This document shows positions 1 through 7,665 of a stretch of DNA of 64,000 nt, piece after piece (position 1 is the stretch's first letter; each line of letters begins with the position of its first letter). Source of the stretch: Bacilli bacterium (lineage in GTDB: Bacteria; Bacillota_I; Bacilli_A; RF39; UBA660); contig JAFYYX010000001.1 of the NCBI GenBank assembly GCA_017548925.1, forward strand, positions 486,852-550,851. The letters run 5' to 3'. A program made the position numbers and the translations under genes. Below the pieces are notes generated by a model that did no database searches, had not been told where the DNA came from, and saw only the letters and a list, made by a program, of their open reading frames with translations.

Positions 1-1
1 A

Positions 2-43
2 CTAGCTGAACTTAGTAAGCTACTTGAAGAAGGGAAGGAGTGA
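2..43 (+). CDS. YceD/DUF177 family protein, C-terminal end only
   Basis: This is the tail of a gene cut by the window edge. The frame reads LAELSKLLEEGKE and stops at TGA. DUF177 (YceD) proteins typically end in a leucine-rich DPRL..L..LL motif and lie directly upstream of rpmF in many Firmicutes, which fits the position 6 bases before the L32 start. Only 13 residues are visible, so the call rests mainly on context. Confidence 0.5.
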   Translation, partial: LAELSKLLEEGKE

Positions 44-49
44 GACAAG

Positions 50-241
50 ATGGCAGTACCTTTTAGAAGAACTAGTAAAACTAAAAAAAGAATGAGAAGA
101 ACTCATTTAAAGAAAGAAGTAGGAGCTTTAACAACTTGTCCTAAATGTGGAGCTACAATTAGACCTCACAGAGCATGTCCTAAATGTGGATACTACAAAA
201 ATGTTGAAGTAGTTAAAGTTAACAAAGAAGAAGAAAAATAA
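50..241 (+). CDS. rpmF: 50S ribosomal protein L32
   Basis: A 63-residue basic protein of the large ribosomal subunit. The N-terminus MAVPFRRTSKTKKRMRR is diagnostic for L32. Two CxxC pairs (CPKCG near residue 30 and again near residue 43) form the zinc ribbon, so this is the zinc-binding form. A Shine-Dalgarno AAGGAG lies inside the end of the preceding yceD-like gene, which suggests co-transcription. A strong terminator follows. Identification is secure. Confidence 0.97.
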   Translation: MAVPFRRTSKTKKRMRRTHLKKEVGALTTCPKCGATIRPHRACPKCGYYKNVEVVKVNKEEEK

Positions 242-263
242 TTCTTAAAAACTAATATAAATT

Positions 264-299
264 AAGAAACTTTACATATGGTGTAAAGTTTCTTTTTTT
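264..299 (+). terminator. Rho-independent terminator after rpmF
   Basis: A 13-bp perfect stem (AAGAAACTTTACA with TGTAAAGTTTCTT) is followed by a T run. It separates rpmF from the division cluster. Confidence 0.9.
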
Positions 300-323
300 G
301 TGTAAAAAATTTAACAAAAACTA

Positions 324-352
324 TAGACAACCAGGCATATTTTTAGTAATAT
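324..352 (+). promoter_or_regulatory. SigA-type promoter of the mraZ cluster
   Basis: TAGACA (324-329) and TAATAT (347-352) are separated by exactly 17 bp. The start site would fall near 359, at the beginning of the MraZ repeat block. Confidence 0.6.
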
Positions 353-387
353 AGTGGTAGACAGTGGCAGATAGTGGAAGAAAGTGG
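353..387 (+). promoter_or_regulatory. MraZ-box operator: four AGTGG repeats at 10-bp period
   Basis: AGTGG occurs at 353, 363, 373 and 383, one helical turn apart. This matches the known MraZ operator type, tandem GTGG-containing repeats upstream of mraZ in Mycoplasma and other bacteria. The repeats start at the -10 element, cover the predicted transcription start, and the last one runs into the G-rich ribosome binding site of mraZ. Binding would block transcription and possibly translation, consistent with autoregulation by MraZ. Confidence 0.8.
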
Positions 388-397
388 GGGATTTCTT

Positions 398-832
398 ATG
401 TTCATGGGCGAGTTTCATCACAACATTGATGACAAAGGAAGACTTGTTATTCCCAACAAGTTTAGACTTGAACTAGGAGAACGTTTCATTATTACACGTG
501 GTCTTGAAAAGTGTTTATACGCTTACTCAATGACTGAATGGAATAATATCGTTGCCAAGTTAAAACAATTACCGTTTACGAAGAAAGACGCACGTACTTT
601 CATCAGATCTTTCTTTTCTGGAGCTGCTGAGTGTGAATTTGATCGACAAGGTCGTATCAATATTACCTCCCCATTGGTTAGTTACGCCGATTTAACGAAG
701 GAATGCGTTGTAATCGGCGCTAACGACCGACTTGAAATATGGGGTAAAGCAAATTGGGACAATTTCTTTGAAGAAAATAGTGAGAAATTAGAAGATATTG
801 CGGAAAATTTATTTAACGAGTTGGATATCTAA
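398..832 (+). CDS. mraZ: Transcriptional regulator MraZ
   Basis: A DNA-binding AbrB-fold protein with two MraZ/SpoVT-like halves that controls the division and cell wall cluster. The start [19 protein letters not shown] is the classical MraZ N-terminus; the second copy of the motif is [12 protein letters not shown]. An upstream in-frame ATG at 374 was rejected because it lies inside the operator repeats, whereas the ATG at 398 follows a G-rich ribosome binding site at 384-390. The stop overlaps the rsmH start (TAATG), so the two are translationally coupled. The length of 144 residues is normal for the family. Confidence 0.95.
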   Translation: MFMGEFHHNIDDKGRLVIPNKFRLELGERFIITRGLEKCLYAYSMTEWNNIVAKLKQLPFTKKDARTFIRSFFSGAAECEFDRQGRINITSPLVSYADLTKECVVIGANDRLEIWGKANWDNFFEENSEKLEDIAENLFNELDI

Positions 833-1743
833 TGCATTACAGTGTTATGTTATCTGAAGCTATTAAAGGTTTAAACATAAAAGACGATGGGAAATATGTT
901 GATTGTACTTTAGGTTATGCCGGACATAGTAGTGAAATTCTAAAGCGTTTGAAAAGGGGTTTTCTATTCGCCTTTGATCAGGATATGGAAGCAATAAAGT
1001 ATTCTGAGAAAAAATTAAGTGAAATATCTTTAAATTTTAAAATTATTCATTCCAATTTCGAAAATATGAAAGAAAAACTAAATGAGGAAGGTATAGATAA
1101 AGTCGATGGTATTTTATTCGACTTGGGTTTATCTTCACCTCAAATAGATGATGCATCTAGAGGTTTTTCATTCATGAACGAAGCAAGACTTGATATGCGT
1201 ATGGATAAAGAAGCTAAAAAAGACGCATATATGGTCGTGAATAACTATTCTAAAGAGCAGCTTACTGAAATTTTCTTTAAGTATGGTGAAGAAAAGTTAA
1301 GTAGTGTTATTGCTAAGAAAATAGTTGATTCAAGACCTATTAATACAACGACAGAATTAGTAGAAGTCATTAAATCAGCTGTTGGGGCAAATTACTTCTT
1401 TAAATCTCATCCAGAAAGAGAAATATTTCAAGCAATAAGAATTGAAGTAAATGATGAACTTAAAGTTCTAGAAAAAGTGTTACCTGATGCAATAGAAATG
1501 CTAAATAAAGGTGGAAGAATATCAGTTATTACTTTTCATTCTTTAGAAGACAGAATAGTAAAACAAATATTTAAAAAATATAGTGAAATTGATCCAATAT
1601 TTAAAGGAATGCCAGATATTCCTGATGAGTATAAACCCAAAATTAAATTAGTAAATAAAAAACCAATTCTTCCAAGTGAGGAAGAACTTAAAAATAATTC
1701 GCGTAGTAAGAGTGCAAAACTAAGAATAATAGAAAGGATATAA
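832..1743 (+). CDS. rsmH: 16S rRNA (cytosine1402-N4)-methyltransferase RsmH
   Basis: RsmH (MraW) methylates N4 of C1402 in the 16S rRNA decoding centre using SAM. The SAM-binding segment DCTLGYAGHS is at residues 24-33, the acidic FDQD strand follows, and the family signature DLGLSSPQ begins at residue 97 and continues into RGFSF. The 303 residues cover the full family length. It overlaps mraZ by one base and is followed three bases later by ftsL, as in other Bacilli. Confidence 0.96.
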   Translation: MHYSVMLSEAIKGLNIKDDGKYVDCTLGYAGHSSEILKRLKRGFLFAFDQDMEAIKYSEKKLSEISLNFKIIHSNFENMKEKLNEEGIDKVDGILFDLGLSSPQIDDASRGFSFMNEARLDMRMDKEAKKDAYMVVNNYSKEQLTEIFFKYGEEKLSSVIAKKIVDSRPINTTTELVEVIKSAVGANYFFKSHPEREIFQAIRIEVNDELKVLEKVLPDAIEMLNKGGRISVITFHSLEDRIVKQIFKKYSEIDPIFKGMPDIPDEYKPKIKLVNKKPILPSEEELKNNSRSKSAKLRIIERI

Positions 1744-1746
1744 TCT

Positions 1747-2043
1747 ATGAAAAAAGTAGCAAAAAGAAGAGTTAAATTCTTAAAAGGTGAAAAATTTATG
1801 TATGGTGTTCTTGCAGTTATGATTTTAGCTATTCCTATTGCTAAAGTATGTACTCAAGCTATACTTTCTGAAAGTAATATTAAAGTTGAAAGAATGAGAA
1901 AAGATATTAATAAACAACAAAGATATAATGAAAGTTTGAGTATGAAAATAAGTGAACTAGCTTCACTTGAAAATATCGAATCTATTGCAAATGAACTTGG
2001 ATTATCATATAATAATGATAATATTAAAACACTATCAGAATAA
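1747..2043 (+). CDS. ftsL: Cell division protein FtsL-like
   Basis: A 98-residue bitopic membrane protein: a basic cytoplasmic N-terminus, one membrane segment near residues 19-40, then an extracellular helical coiled-coil region of about 45 residues. FtsL sequence is poorly conserved, but size, topology and position between rsmH and a division PBP are characteristic. It would form the FtsL-DivIC-type division complex and act with the following PBP. Identification is by architecture and synteny. Confidence 0.85.
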   Translation: MKKVAKRRVKFLKGEKFMYGVLAVMILAIPIAKVCTQAILSESNIKVERMRKDINKQQRYNESLSMKISELASLENIESIANELGLSYNNDNIKTLSE

Positions 2044-2054
2044 GGTGATTACAA

Positions 2055-4160
2055 ATGAAACAAAGGAGAATATCGTTAAGAAGACCTAGTATCATTAACG
2101 TTATTATCCTTTTTTTATTGTGTGGAATTATTTTAAAAGTACTTTATATAGGATTAAGTAAAAAAGTTGATGGTATTGATATAAAGAAATTTGCAGATAA
2201 TAGAAATACTCAAGAAGATGTTTTATATGCTAAAAGAGGTACTATTTATGATAATAATGGTGAGGTTTTAGCTCAAACAGTTAATTCATATACCTTAATT
2301 GCTTATTTATCTGAAAAAAGAAGTGAAAATGAAAAAACTCCTCAACATGTTGTTGATAAGGAGTATACTGCGCAAGTTCTATCTGAACATTTAAATGCAG
2401 ATAAAGAATCTATTTTAAAACAGTTAAACAAAGATAAATATCAAGTTGAGTTTGGATCTGCTGGTAGGAATCTATCAGAACTTAAAAAAACGGAAATTGA
2501 GAACTTAGAACTTCCTGGAATAGATTTTATCGTATCAACTAAAAGATACTATAAAATGGGTGCTTTTGCATCATATATTATTGGTTATGCCAAAACTGAT
2601 GAAAAAGGCAATACCAAAGGTGAAATGGGTATTGAAGAATCATATAATAATAAACTTGAAGGAACTAATGGTAAAAAGATTTATCAAAAAGACTTATATG
2701 GTTATCAAATACCAAATACACCTTCAATTACTGAAGAACCAGTTGATGGATATAATGTGTATTTAACTATTGATAATAATATTCAAATAATTATTGAAAA
2801 AGCTGTAAAGAATCTAGCTACTTCAAGACAAATTGATTGGATGACTTTTTCAGTAATTGATGCAAATACTGGTGCAATTGTTGCATCAGCATCAAGTCCA
2901 TCGTTTAACCCAAATGAACTTGATACCATAAAATCATACTTAAATCCACTTGTTGCATATCAGTATGAGCCTGGTTCAACAATGAAAACTTTTTCATTTC
3001 TAGCAGCCTTAGAAGAAGGTATATATGATGGATCTAAGAAGTTTGAATCTGGTAAAATTGAAGTTGCAGATGCAACCATCAGAGACTTTAATAATAAAGG
3101 TTGGGGAACAATTGATTATGATACTGGTTTTGCTTATTCATCAAATGTTGCAGCAACCAACTTAGGTTTAGCGCTTGGTGTTAGTAAACTTAAAACGTTT
3201 TATCAAAAGGCTGGATTTGGTCAAAAAACTGGTATAGAACTTCCTGGTGAACAAGCAGGTAAATTAAACTTTACCTATAAATCAGAACTTGCTAATGCAT
3301 CATTTGGTCAAGGTATTACAACAACACCTATACAAACGCTTCAAGCTATGACAATTCTAACTAATAACGGAACTATGATTAAACCATATTTAATTGACCA
3401 TATAACTGATAATGATGGCAATGTTGTTTATAAAGGTAAAAGAACTGTTGTAAGAGATGTTGCATCAAGTAAAAATGTAAAATACATGAATAAACTACTT
3501 CATAATGTAGTTTATGAAGGTTTATCTAATTACTGGCAACCTAATAATGTATCTTTAATAGGTAAAACAGGTACTGCTCAAATAGCATCACCTAAGGGTG
3601 GCTACTTAACAGGTGAATATGATTATATTAAATCGTTTGCTGGTATCTTCCCTGAAGAAGAACCTAAATATATTCTTTATGTATCAGTAAAACAAATGGT
3701 AGGTACAACTAAAGATTTAGCAAATACTGTTACAACAGCAGTTGAAGAAATTGCAAATTATGCTAATATTAATTATAAGAAAGATAAAGAAACTATTGAA
3801 TCTAAAATCATCACTTTAAAAAATTATATTAGTAAAAGTGTTGATGAAACTAAAACGAATCTTGAAAATCAAGGTTTAAAAGTTATAGTTATTGGTTCAG
3901 GAGATATAGTTATAAATCAAAACCCACTTAAAGGTATGAAAGTAATTAAGGGTCAAAATATCTTTCTTTTAACAAACAAGGGGCCATATATAATGCCAAA
4001 TACTTATAACTGGTCTAGTTCAGATATTATAGCTTTCTGTAAATTAATTAAACTTGATTATGAAACAGAAGGTTATGGTAAAGTTAAAACAACAAGTATT
4101 AATACAGGTGATGAAATTAAACCTGATAGTAAATTAATAATTAATTTAAGTAAAGATTAA
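2055..4160 (+). CDS. Division-type class B penicillin-binding protein with PASTA region (PBP2B/SpoVD type)
   Basis: A septal peptidoglycan transpeptidase. A membrane anchor spans residues 14-34, followed by the PBP dimer domain (RGTIYDNNG near residue 61) and the transpeptidase domain: active serine S308 in STMK, the SSN motif at 362-364 and KTG starting at K504. From about residue 580 the C-terminus has PASTA-like segments, as in PBP2B and SpoVD of Bacillus. In B. subtilis this place holds pbpB then spoVD; only one such gene is present here. The start ATG follows AAGGTGATTACAA. Confidence 0.93.
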   Translation: MKQRRISLRRPSIINVIILFLLCGIILKVLYIGLSKKVDGIDIKKFADNRNTQEDVLYAKRGTIYDNNGEVLAQTVNSYTLIAYLSEKRSENEKTPQHVVDKEYTAQVLSEHLNADKESILKQLNKDKYQVEFGSAGRNLSELKKTEIENLELPGIDFIVSTKRYYKMGAFASYIIGYAKTDEKGNTKGEMGIEESYNNKLEGTNGKKIYQKDLYGYQIPNTPSITEEPVDGYNVYLTIDNNIQIIIEKAVKNLATSRQIDWMTFSVIDANTGAIVASASSPSFNPNELDTIKSYLNPLVAYQYEPGSTMKTFSFLAALEEGIYDGSKKFESGKIEVADATIRDFNNKGWGTIDYDTGFAYSSNVAATNLGLALGVSKLKTFYQKAGFGQKTGIELPGEQAGKLNFTYKSELANASFGQGITTTPIQTLQAMTILTNNGTMIKPYLIDHITDNDGNVVYKGKRTVVRDVASSKNVKYMNKLLHNVVYEGLSNYWQPNNVSLIGKTGTAQIASPKGGYLTGEYDYIKSFAGIFPEEEPKYILYVSVKQMVGTTKDLANTVTTAVEEIANYANINYKKDKETIESKIITLKNYISKSVDETKTNLENQGLKVIVIGSGDIVINQNPLKGMKVIKGQNIFLLTNKGPYIMPNTYNWSSSDIIAFCKLIKLDYETEGYGKVKTTSINTGDEIKPDSKLIINLSKD

Positions 4161-4179
4161 AAAGGATGGTGTATTAATT

Positions 4180-4911
4180 ATGTTTATTGGAGAAGAACCT
4201 ATTCATATTAAAACAGATAAGAAAGAAGATATCGCTGAGCTTGTTATAATGCCTGGTGATCCTTTAAGAGCTAAATATATTGCTGAAAACTTTTTGGAAA
4301 ATGCAAGACTTGTAACCAGCGTTAGAAATATGTTTGGTTTTACAGGAACTTATAAAGGCGTAAAAGTAACTGTAATGGGATCAGGTATGGGAATGCCTTC
4401 AATGGGTATTTATTCATTTGAATTATTTCACTTTTATAATGTAAAAAGAATAATTAGAATAGGTACATGTGGTGTTGTATCACCAGATGTAAAAATAGGT
4501 GAGTTAATTCTAGCAGATAAAGCTTATAGTGAATCAACTTATGCATATGCTTTTAATGAATATACTAAAAATATTGTTGAAGGTAGTGAAAGATTAAATA
4601 AAATCATTAAAGAAACATCTAGAGAACTTAATTTTAAACTTCATATTGGTACTATAATGACTACTGATGTATTTGGCCCATATGTTGATATTGATAAGAT
4701 TCTTGATAGAGTACCAAGTAATATTAATTTACTTGCTGAAGAAATGGAAGGTTTTGGACTACTGCATACAGCTAACTATTTTAGTAGAGAAGCAGCCGTT
4801 ATTGCAACAGCAGTTGATTCAAAATTTTCTAACGAAGTAATGAGTATTGAAGATCGTGAAAGATCACTAGATAATATGATTAACTTAGCTTTAAATAGCA
4901 TTATAAAATAA
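4180..4911 (+). CDS. deoD: Purine-nucleoside phosphorylase, DeoD type
   Basis: This hexameric enzyme of the PNP/UDP family cleaves purine (deoxy)nucleosides with phosphate to base and (deoxy)ribose-1-phosphate in purine salvage. Family marks are the phosphate loop MPGDPLRAKYIAENFLE at the N-terminus, GSGMGMPSMGIYS, RIGTCG and the substrate-site EEMEGFGLLHTA near the C-terminus. Its 243 residues are normal. It sits 19 bases after the PBP gene, probably in the same transcript, and ends in a terminator; the pairing with cell wall genes has no obvious functional meaning. Confidence 0.95.
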   Translation: MFIGEEPIHIKTDKKEDIAELVIMPGDPLRAKYIAENFLENARLVTSVRNMFGFTGTYKGVKVTVMGSGMGMPSMGIYSFELFHFYNVKRIIRIGTCGVVSPDVKIGELILADKAYSESTYAYAFNEYTKNIVEGSERLNKIIKETSRELNFKLHIGTIMTTDVFGPYVDIDKILDRVPSNINLLAEEMEGFGLLHTANYFSREAAVIATAVDSKFSNEVMSIEDRERSLDNMINLALNSIIK

Positions 4912-4937
4912 TAGATTAAAAAATCTATTATTTTTTA
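4910..4937 (+). terminator. Terminator after deoD
   Basis: The stem AATAGATT/AATCTATT with an AAAA loop is followed by ATTTTTT. It includes the deoD stop codon. Confidence 0.8.
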
Positions 4938-4944
4938 GTTTTTA

Positions 4945-4953
4945 TGATATAAT
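4945..4953 (+). promoter_or_regulatory. Extended -10 promoter of the methyltransferase gene
   Basis: TGATATAAT (TGnTATAAT) lies just after the deoD terminator. The start site near 4960 rules out the upstream GTG at 4956 as a translation start. Confidence 0.55.
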
Positions 4954-4988
4954 AAGTGCCATCTTTTAAAAAAGAGGGTTATACTAAT

Positions 4989-5870
4989 ATGAATACATTA
5001 GAAAAATTAAGTAATGAAAATAAGGTAAATTATCAAAGATATTTAAAAAGAATGACTGAAAGTTTAAAGTTTTCTACAAAAGGTTTAATACCTAGTTTGG
5101 TTAAAGATGCTAATAATATTTTAGATGTAGGTTGCGGTAGTGGTGTATTATTATCTGCAATCGAAAAAGTAAATCCTAAAGCTAGATTAACAGGGATTGA
5201 TTTAAATAAAGATGCAATAGAATATCTTAAACAGAATTCAAATTGGAACGTATATCATATGAATTTCTTTGATGTAAATGAAGTATTTGATACAGTTATT
5301 TTTTCATCAATATTACATGAAGTTTCATCATATTGTGATGATAATAATAAAAAATTTACATATATACCTATTTTAGAAGCGTTTGAAAAAACAAGAAATA
5401 TATTGGTTAGTAATGGAGTAGTTGTTTTAAGAGACGGTTTAGAGTGTGATAACTTAAAAAAGGATAATAAAGTAAGAATATCTTTTACTAAACCAGAAGA
5501 TGAATACTGGTTACATAAATTTAAAGAAGATTTTAGAGGATTTGATAAATCAGATATAAATACTACAGTTGAAAAAGTAGGAGATAATAACTGCATTGTA
5601 TCAGAAGGTTTCTTAAAAGAGTTTTTATGTACTTATACATGGGGAGCATCTAGTTTCCCAAGAGAAGTGCAAGAAAAATTTGGTATTTTAACTCATGATG
5701 AATGGATTAGATTATTAGATGAAACAGGATTTGAAATAGAAAGAATTATTGAGTCTGAAGAAGAATATGAAAAATACTTATCTCCAAAGGTTAGTCTTAC
5801 ATATTTAAATGGAGATAAATATAATTATCCAAATATGAGTATTTTAATTAGAGCTAGAAAGAAAAATTAA
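4989..5870 (+). CDS. Class I SAM-dependent methyltransferase, unknown substrate
   Basis: A Rossmann-type methyltransferase: motif I DVGCGSG begins at residue 46, followed by a long acidic loop TGIDLNKDAIE. The C-terminal half has no feature that names the substrate. The ATG at 4989 was chosen over an in-frame GTG at 4956 because AAAGAGGG sits 11 bases upstream of it and the promoter -10 lies at 4948-4953. The gene is monocistronic and convergent with the mutase gene, sharing a terminator. It is a cytosolic protein of 293 residues; substrate not assignable. Confidence 0.8.
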   Translation: MNTLEKLSNENKVNYQRYLKRMTESLKFSTKGLIPSLVKDANNILDVGCGSGVLLSAIEKVNPKARLTGIDLNKDAIEYLKQNSNWNVYHMNFFDVNEVFDTVIFSSILHEVSSYCDDNNKKFTYIPILEAFEKTRNILVSNGVVVLRDGLECDNLKKDNKVRISFTKPEDEYWLHKFKEDFRGFDKSDINTTVEKVGDNNCIVSEGFLKEFLCTYTWGASSFPREVQEKFGILTHDEWIRLLDETGFEIERIIESEEEYEKYLSPKVSLTYLNGDKYNYPNMSILIRARKKN

Positions 5871-5900
5871 AAAAGAAGATTTATAAATCTTCTTTTTTTT
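5871..5900. terminator. Bidirectional terminator between convergent genes
   Basis: An A-rich/T-rich palindrome (AAAAGAAGATTTA with TAAATCTTCTTTT) is flanked by A and T runs on both sides and serves both the methyltransferase (+) and the mutase (-). Confidence 0.8.
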
Positions 5901-7263
5901 ATTCATTTTTTGCAAATATGTTTATTAAATTTTCAATATTTTTTCTTAGCTTTTCGACATCTTGTTTAGTTTCTGCTTCACACCTAACTGTTAAATTAGG
6001 TCCTGTATTACTTGCTCTAACTAAAGCCCAACCATTCGTAAATAAAATTTTAACACCATCTATTTCATTAGTAGCAAAACCGCTTTTATGAGCATATTCT
6101 TTAATTCTTTCAACTACTTTAAATTTAACATTATCTGGAACACTAAATCTAATTTCTGGTGTATTAAAATATGGTTTTATAGTCTTTTTCATTTTAGATA
6201 CAACTTTTGATTTATCTTTACTAAGTATTTCAATCATTCTAAGTGCTGCATATATACCAGAACCTATACAAGCATCTCTATCTCTAAAGAATAAATGCCC
6301 TGAATATTCGCCACCAAATGCTAAATTTTCTTCTTTAGTTTTGGCTTCAGTGTAACTTGCTCCAGTTCTATATGGTAGTGGAGTAGCACCTAATTTTTTT
6401 ATTTCATATTCTAAAGCGCTAGAACATTTAACATCATATAAAAATGTATTACTAAATGTTTTACCAACTAATTCTCTAATAATAAATATCATAAATTCTT
6501 CAGTTGCTACGATTTCACCTTTATCATCAACCATACCAACTCTATCTCCATCACCATCAAAAGCAAATCCACAATCAGCTTTATTCTTTTTAACAGCAGC
6601 TATTAATTGTTTCATATTTTCAGGTACAGATGGATCTGGGTGATGGTTTGGGAAGTTTCCATCACTTACTTCATTAATATATATTGGATTAATATTAAGT
6701 GCAGAAAATATTTTATTTGCAATAACGGAAGTAGTACCATTACCAAGATCTAAAACCACTTTTGGTTTATTATTTCCAAGATGAATATTATCTACCATAT
6801 ATTTTATATATTTATCTTCAATGCTATCGTGAAATAGTGTTCCTTGACCAGTTAAAAATTTATTTTGTACAAAATAATCTTTAAAATCTTCTATCATTTT
6901 TCCTCTAGCATTTGCTATATAATCCAGTGAGAATTTAAATCCATTATCATCTTTAGGATTATGAGATGCTGTTACCATAACTCCAAATAAATGTTCTATA
7001 TATCTAGCATAATAATGCATTGGAGTAGTTATAAGTCCATAGTCATGTACATTAATACCAGTTGATAAAATTCCTTTTATAAGTTCATTTGTTAAACTTT
7101 CAGATGACTTTCTATTATCTCTTGAAACAACACATTCTGTTTGATTAAATTTTTCTTTAATATATGATCCATAGGCTTGCCCCATTTTATATGCAAATTC
7201 TTCATTGATATCATCAGGATATACACCTCTTATATCATAAGCTCTAAATACGTTTAAATTCAT
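5899..7263 (-). CDS. Phosphomannomutase/phosphoglucomutase
   Basis: An alpha-D-phosphohexomutase that interconverts hexose 1- and 6-phosphates for sugar nucleotide and envelope synthesis. The catalytic phosphoserine S100 lies in TASHNP, the metal loop is DGDGDR, and the sugar-binding loop is GGEYSGH. The C-terminal phosphate-binding domain is complete; total length is 454 residues. ATG at 7263 was chosen because the alternative GTG nine bases upstream is part of the Shine-Dalgarno AAAGGTG. Sequence alone does not separate mannose from glucose preference. Confidence 0.93.
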   Translation of the reverse strand: MNLNVFRAYDIRGVYPDDINEEFAYKMGQAYGSYIKEKFNQTECVVSRDNRKSSESLTNELIKGILSTGINVHDYGLITTPMHYYARYIEHLFGVMVTASHNPKDDNGFKFSLDYIANARGKMIEDFKDYFVQNKFLTGQGTLFHDSIEDKYIKYMVDNIHLGNNKPKVVLDLGNGTTSVIANKIFSALNINPIYINEVSDGNFPNHHPDPSVPENMKQLIAAVKKNKADCGFAFDGDGDRVGMVDDKGEIVATEEFMIFIIRELVGKTFSNTFLYDVKCSSALEYEIKKLGATPLPYRTGASYTEAKTKEENLAFGGEYSGHLFFRDRDACIGSGIYAALRMIEILSKDKSKVVSKMKKTIKPYFNTPEIRFSVPDNVKFKVVERIKEYAHKSGFATNEIDGVKILFTNGWALVRASNTGPNLTVRCEAETKQDVEKLRKNIENLINIFAKNE

Positions 7264-7364
7264 TTGTATCACACCTTTATTATTAATATTATATTAACAT
7301 ATAATATATTGTTATGTTTAGTAATATAAAAATAAATTTACATTTTATAGACTAATGTAATATA

Positions 7365-7393
7365 TTGATTTTTGACGTAAATTATGCTATATT
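7365..7393 (+). promoter_or_regulatory. Promoter of the ileS T-box leader
   Basis: TTGATT (7365-7370), 17-bp spacer, TATATT (7388-7393) with an upstream TG (extended -10). An inverted repeat TTACATT-N9-AATGTAA (7338-7360) lies just upstream of it. Confidence 0.65.
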
Positions 7394-7399
7394 ATTCTT

Positions 7400-7640
7400 C
7401 GAAAAAGCGAAGATCAAGAAGAGTAAATTATTAAAGTATCTTTTAGAGAGTTAAACATTTAGGTGAAAGTTTAATAAGAAAAATATAATTGAAAATCACT
7501 TGGGAGCTGAGTTAGTGAAAAAATTAGTAGTTAACTCCGGATATAAACTCATTAATATTCGTTAGAATGTAATTAAGTATAATTAAGGATGGTACCGCAG
7601 AATTATCATGCTCCTTAGCATGATAATACTGTGGTTTTTT
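7400..7640 (+). promoter_or_regulatory. T-box riboswitch (isoleucine) controlling ileS
   Basis: A canonical transcriptional T-box. The leader holds AGAGAG, GGTGAAAG, and a specifier loop reading GAAA-ATC-AC followed by TTGGGAG; the ATC at 7495-7497 is an Ile codon. The T-box core AAGGATGGTACCGCAG is at 7585-7600, with T as the variable base that pairs with the A discriminator expected for tRNA-Ile. A terminator with a long stem and T run occupies 7595-7640. Uncharged tRNA-Ile would stabilise the antiterminator and switch on ileS. The 393-base gap before ileS is explained by this element and its promoter. Confidence 0.95.
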
Positions 7641-7665
7641 TAAAGCAAGAAAGGAAATGATTTAT

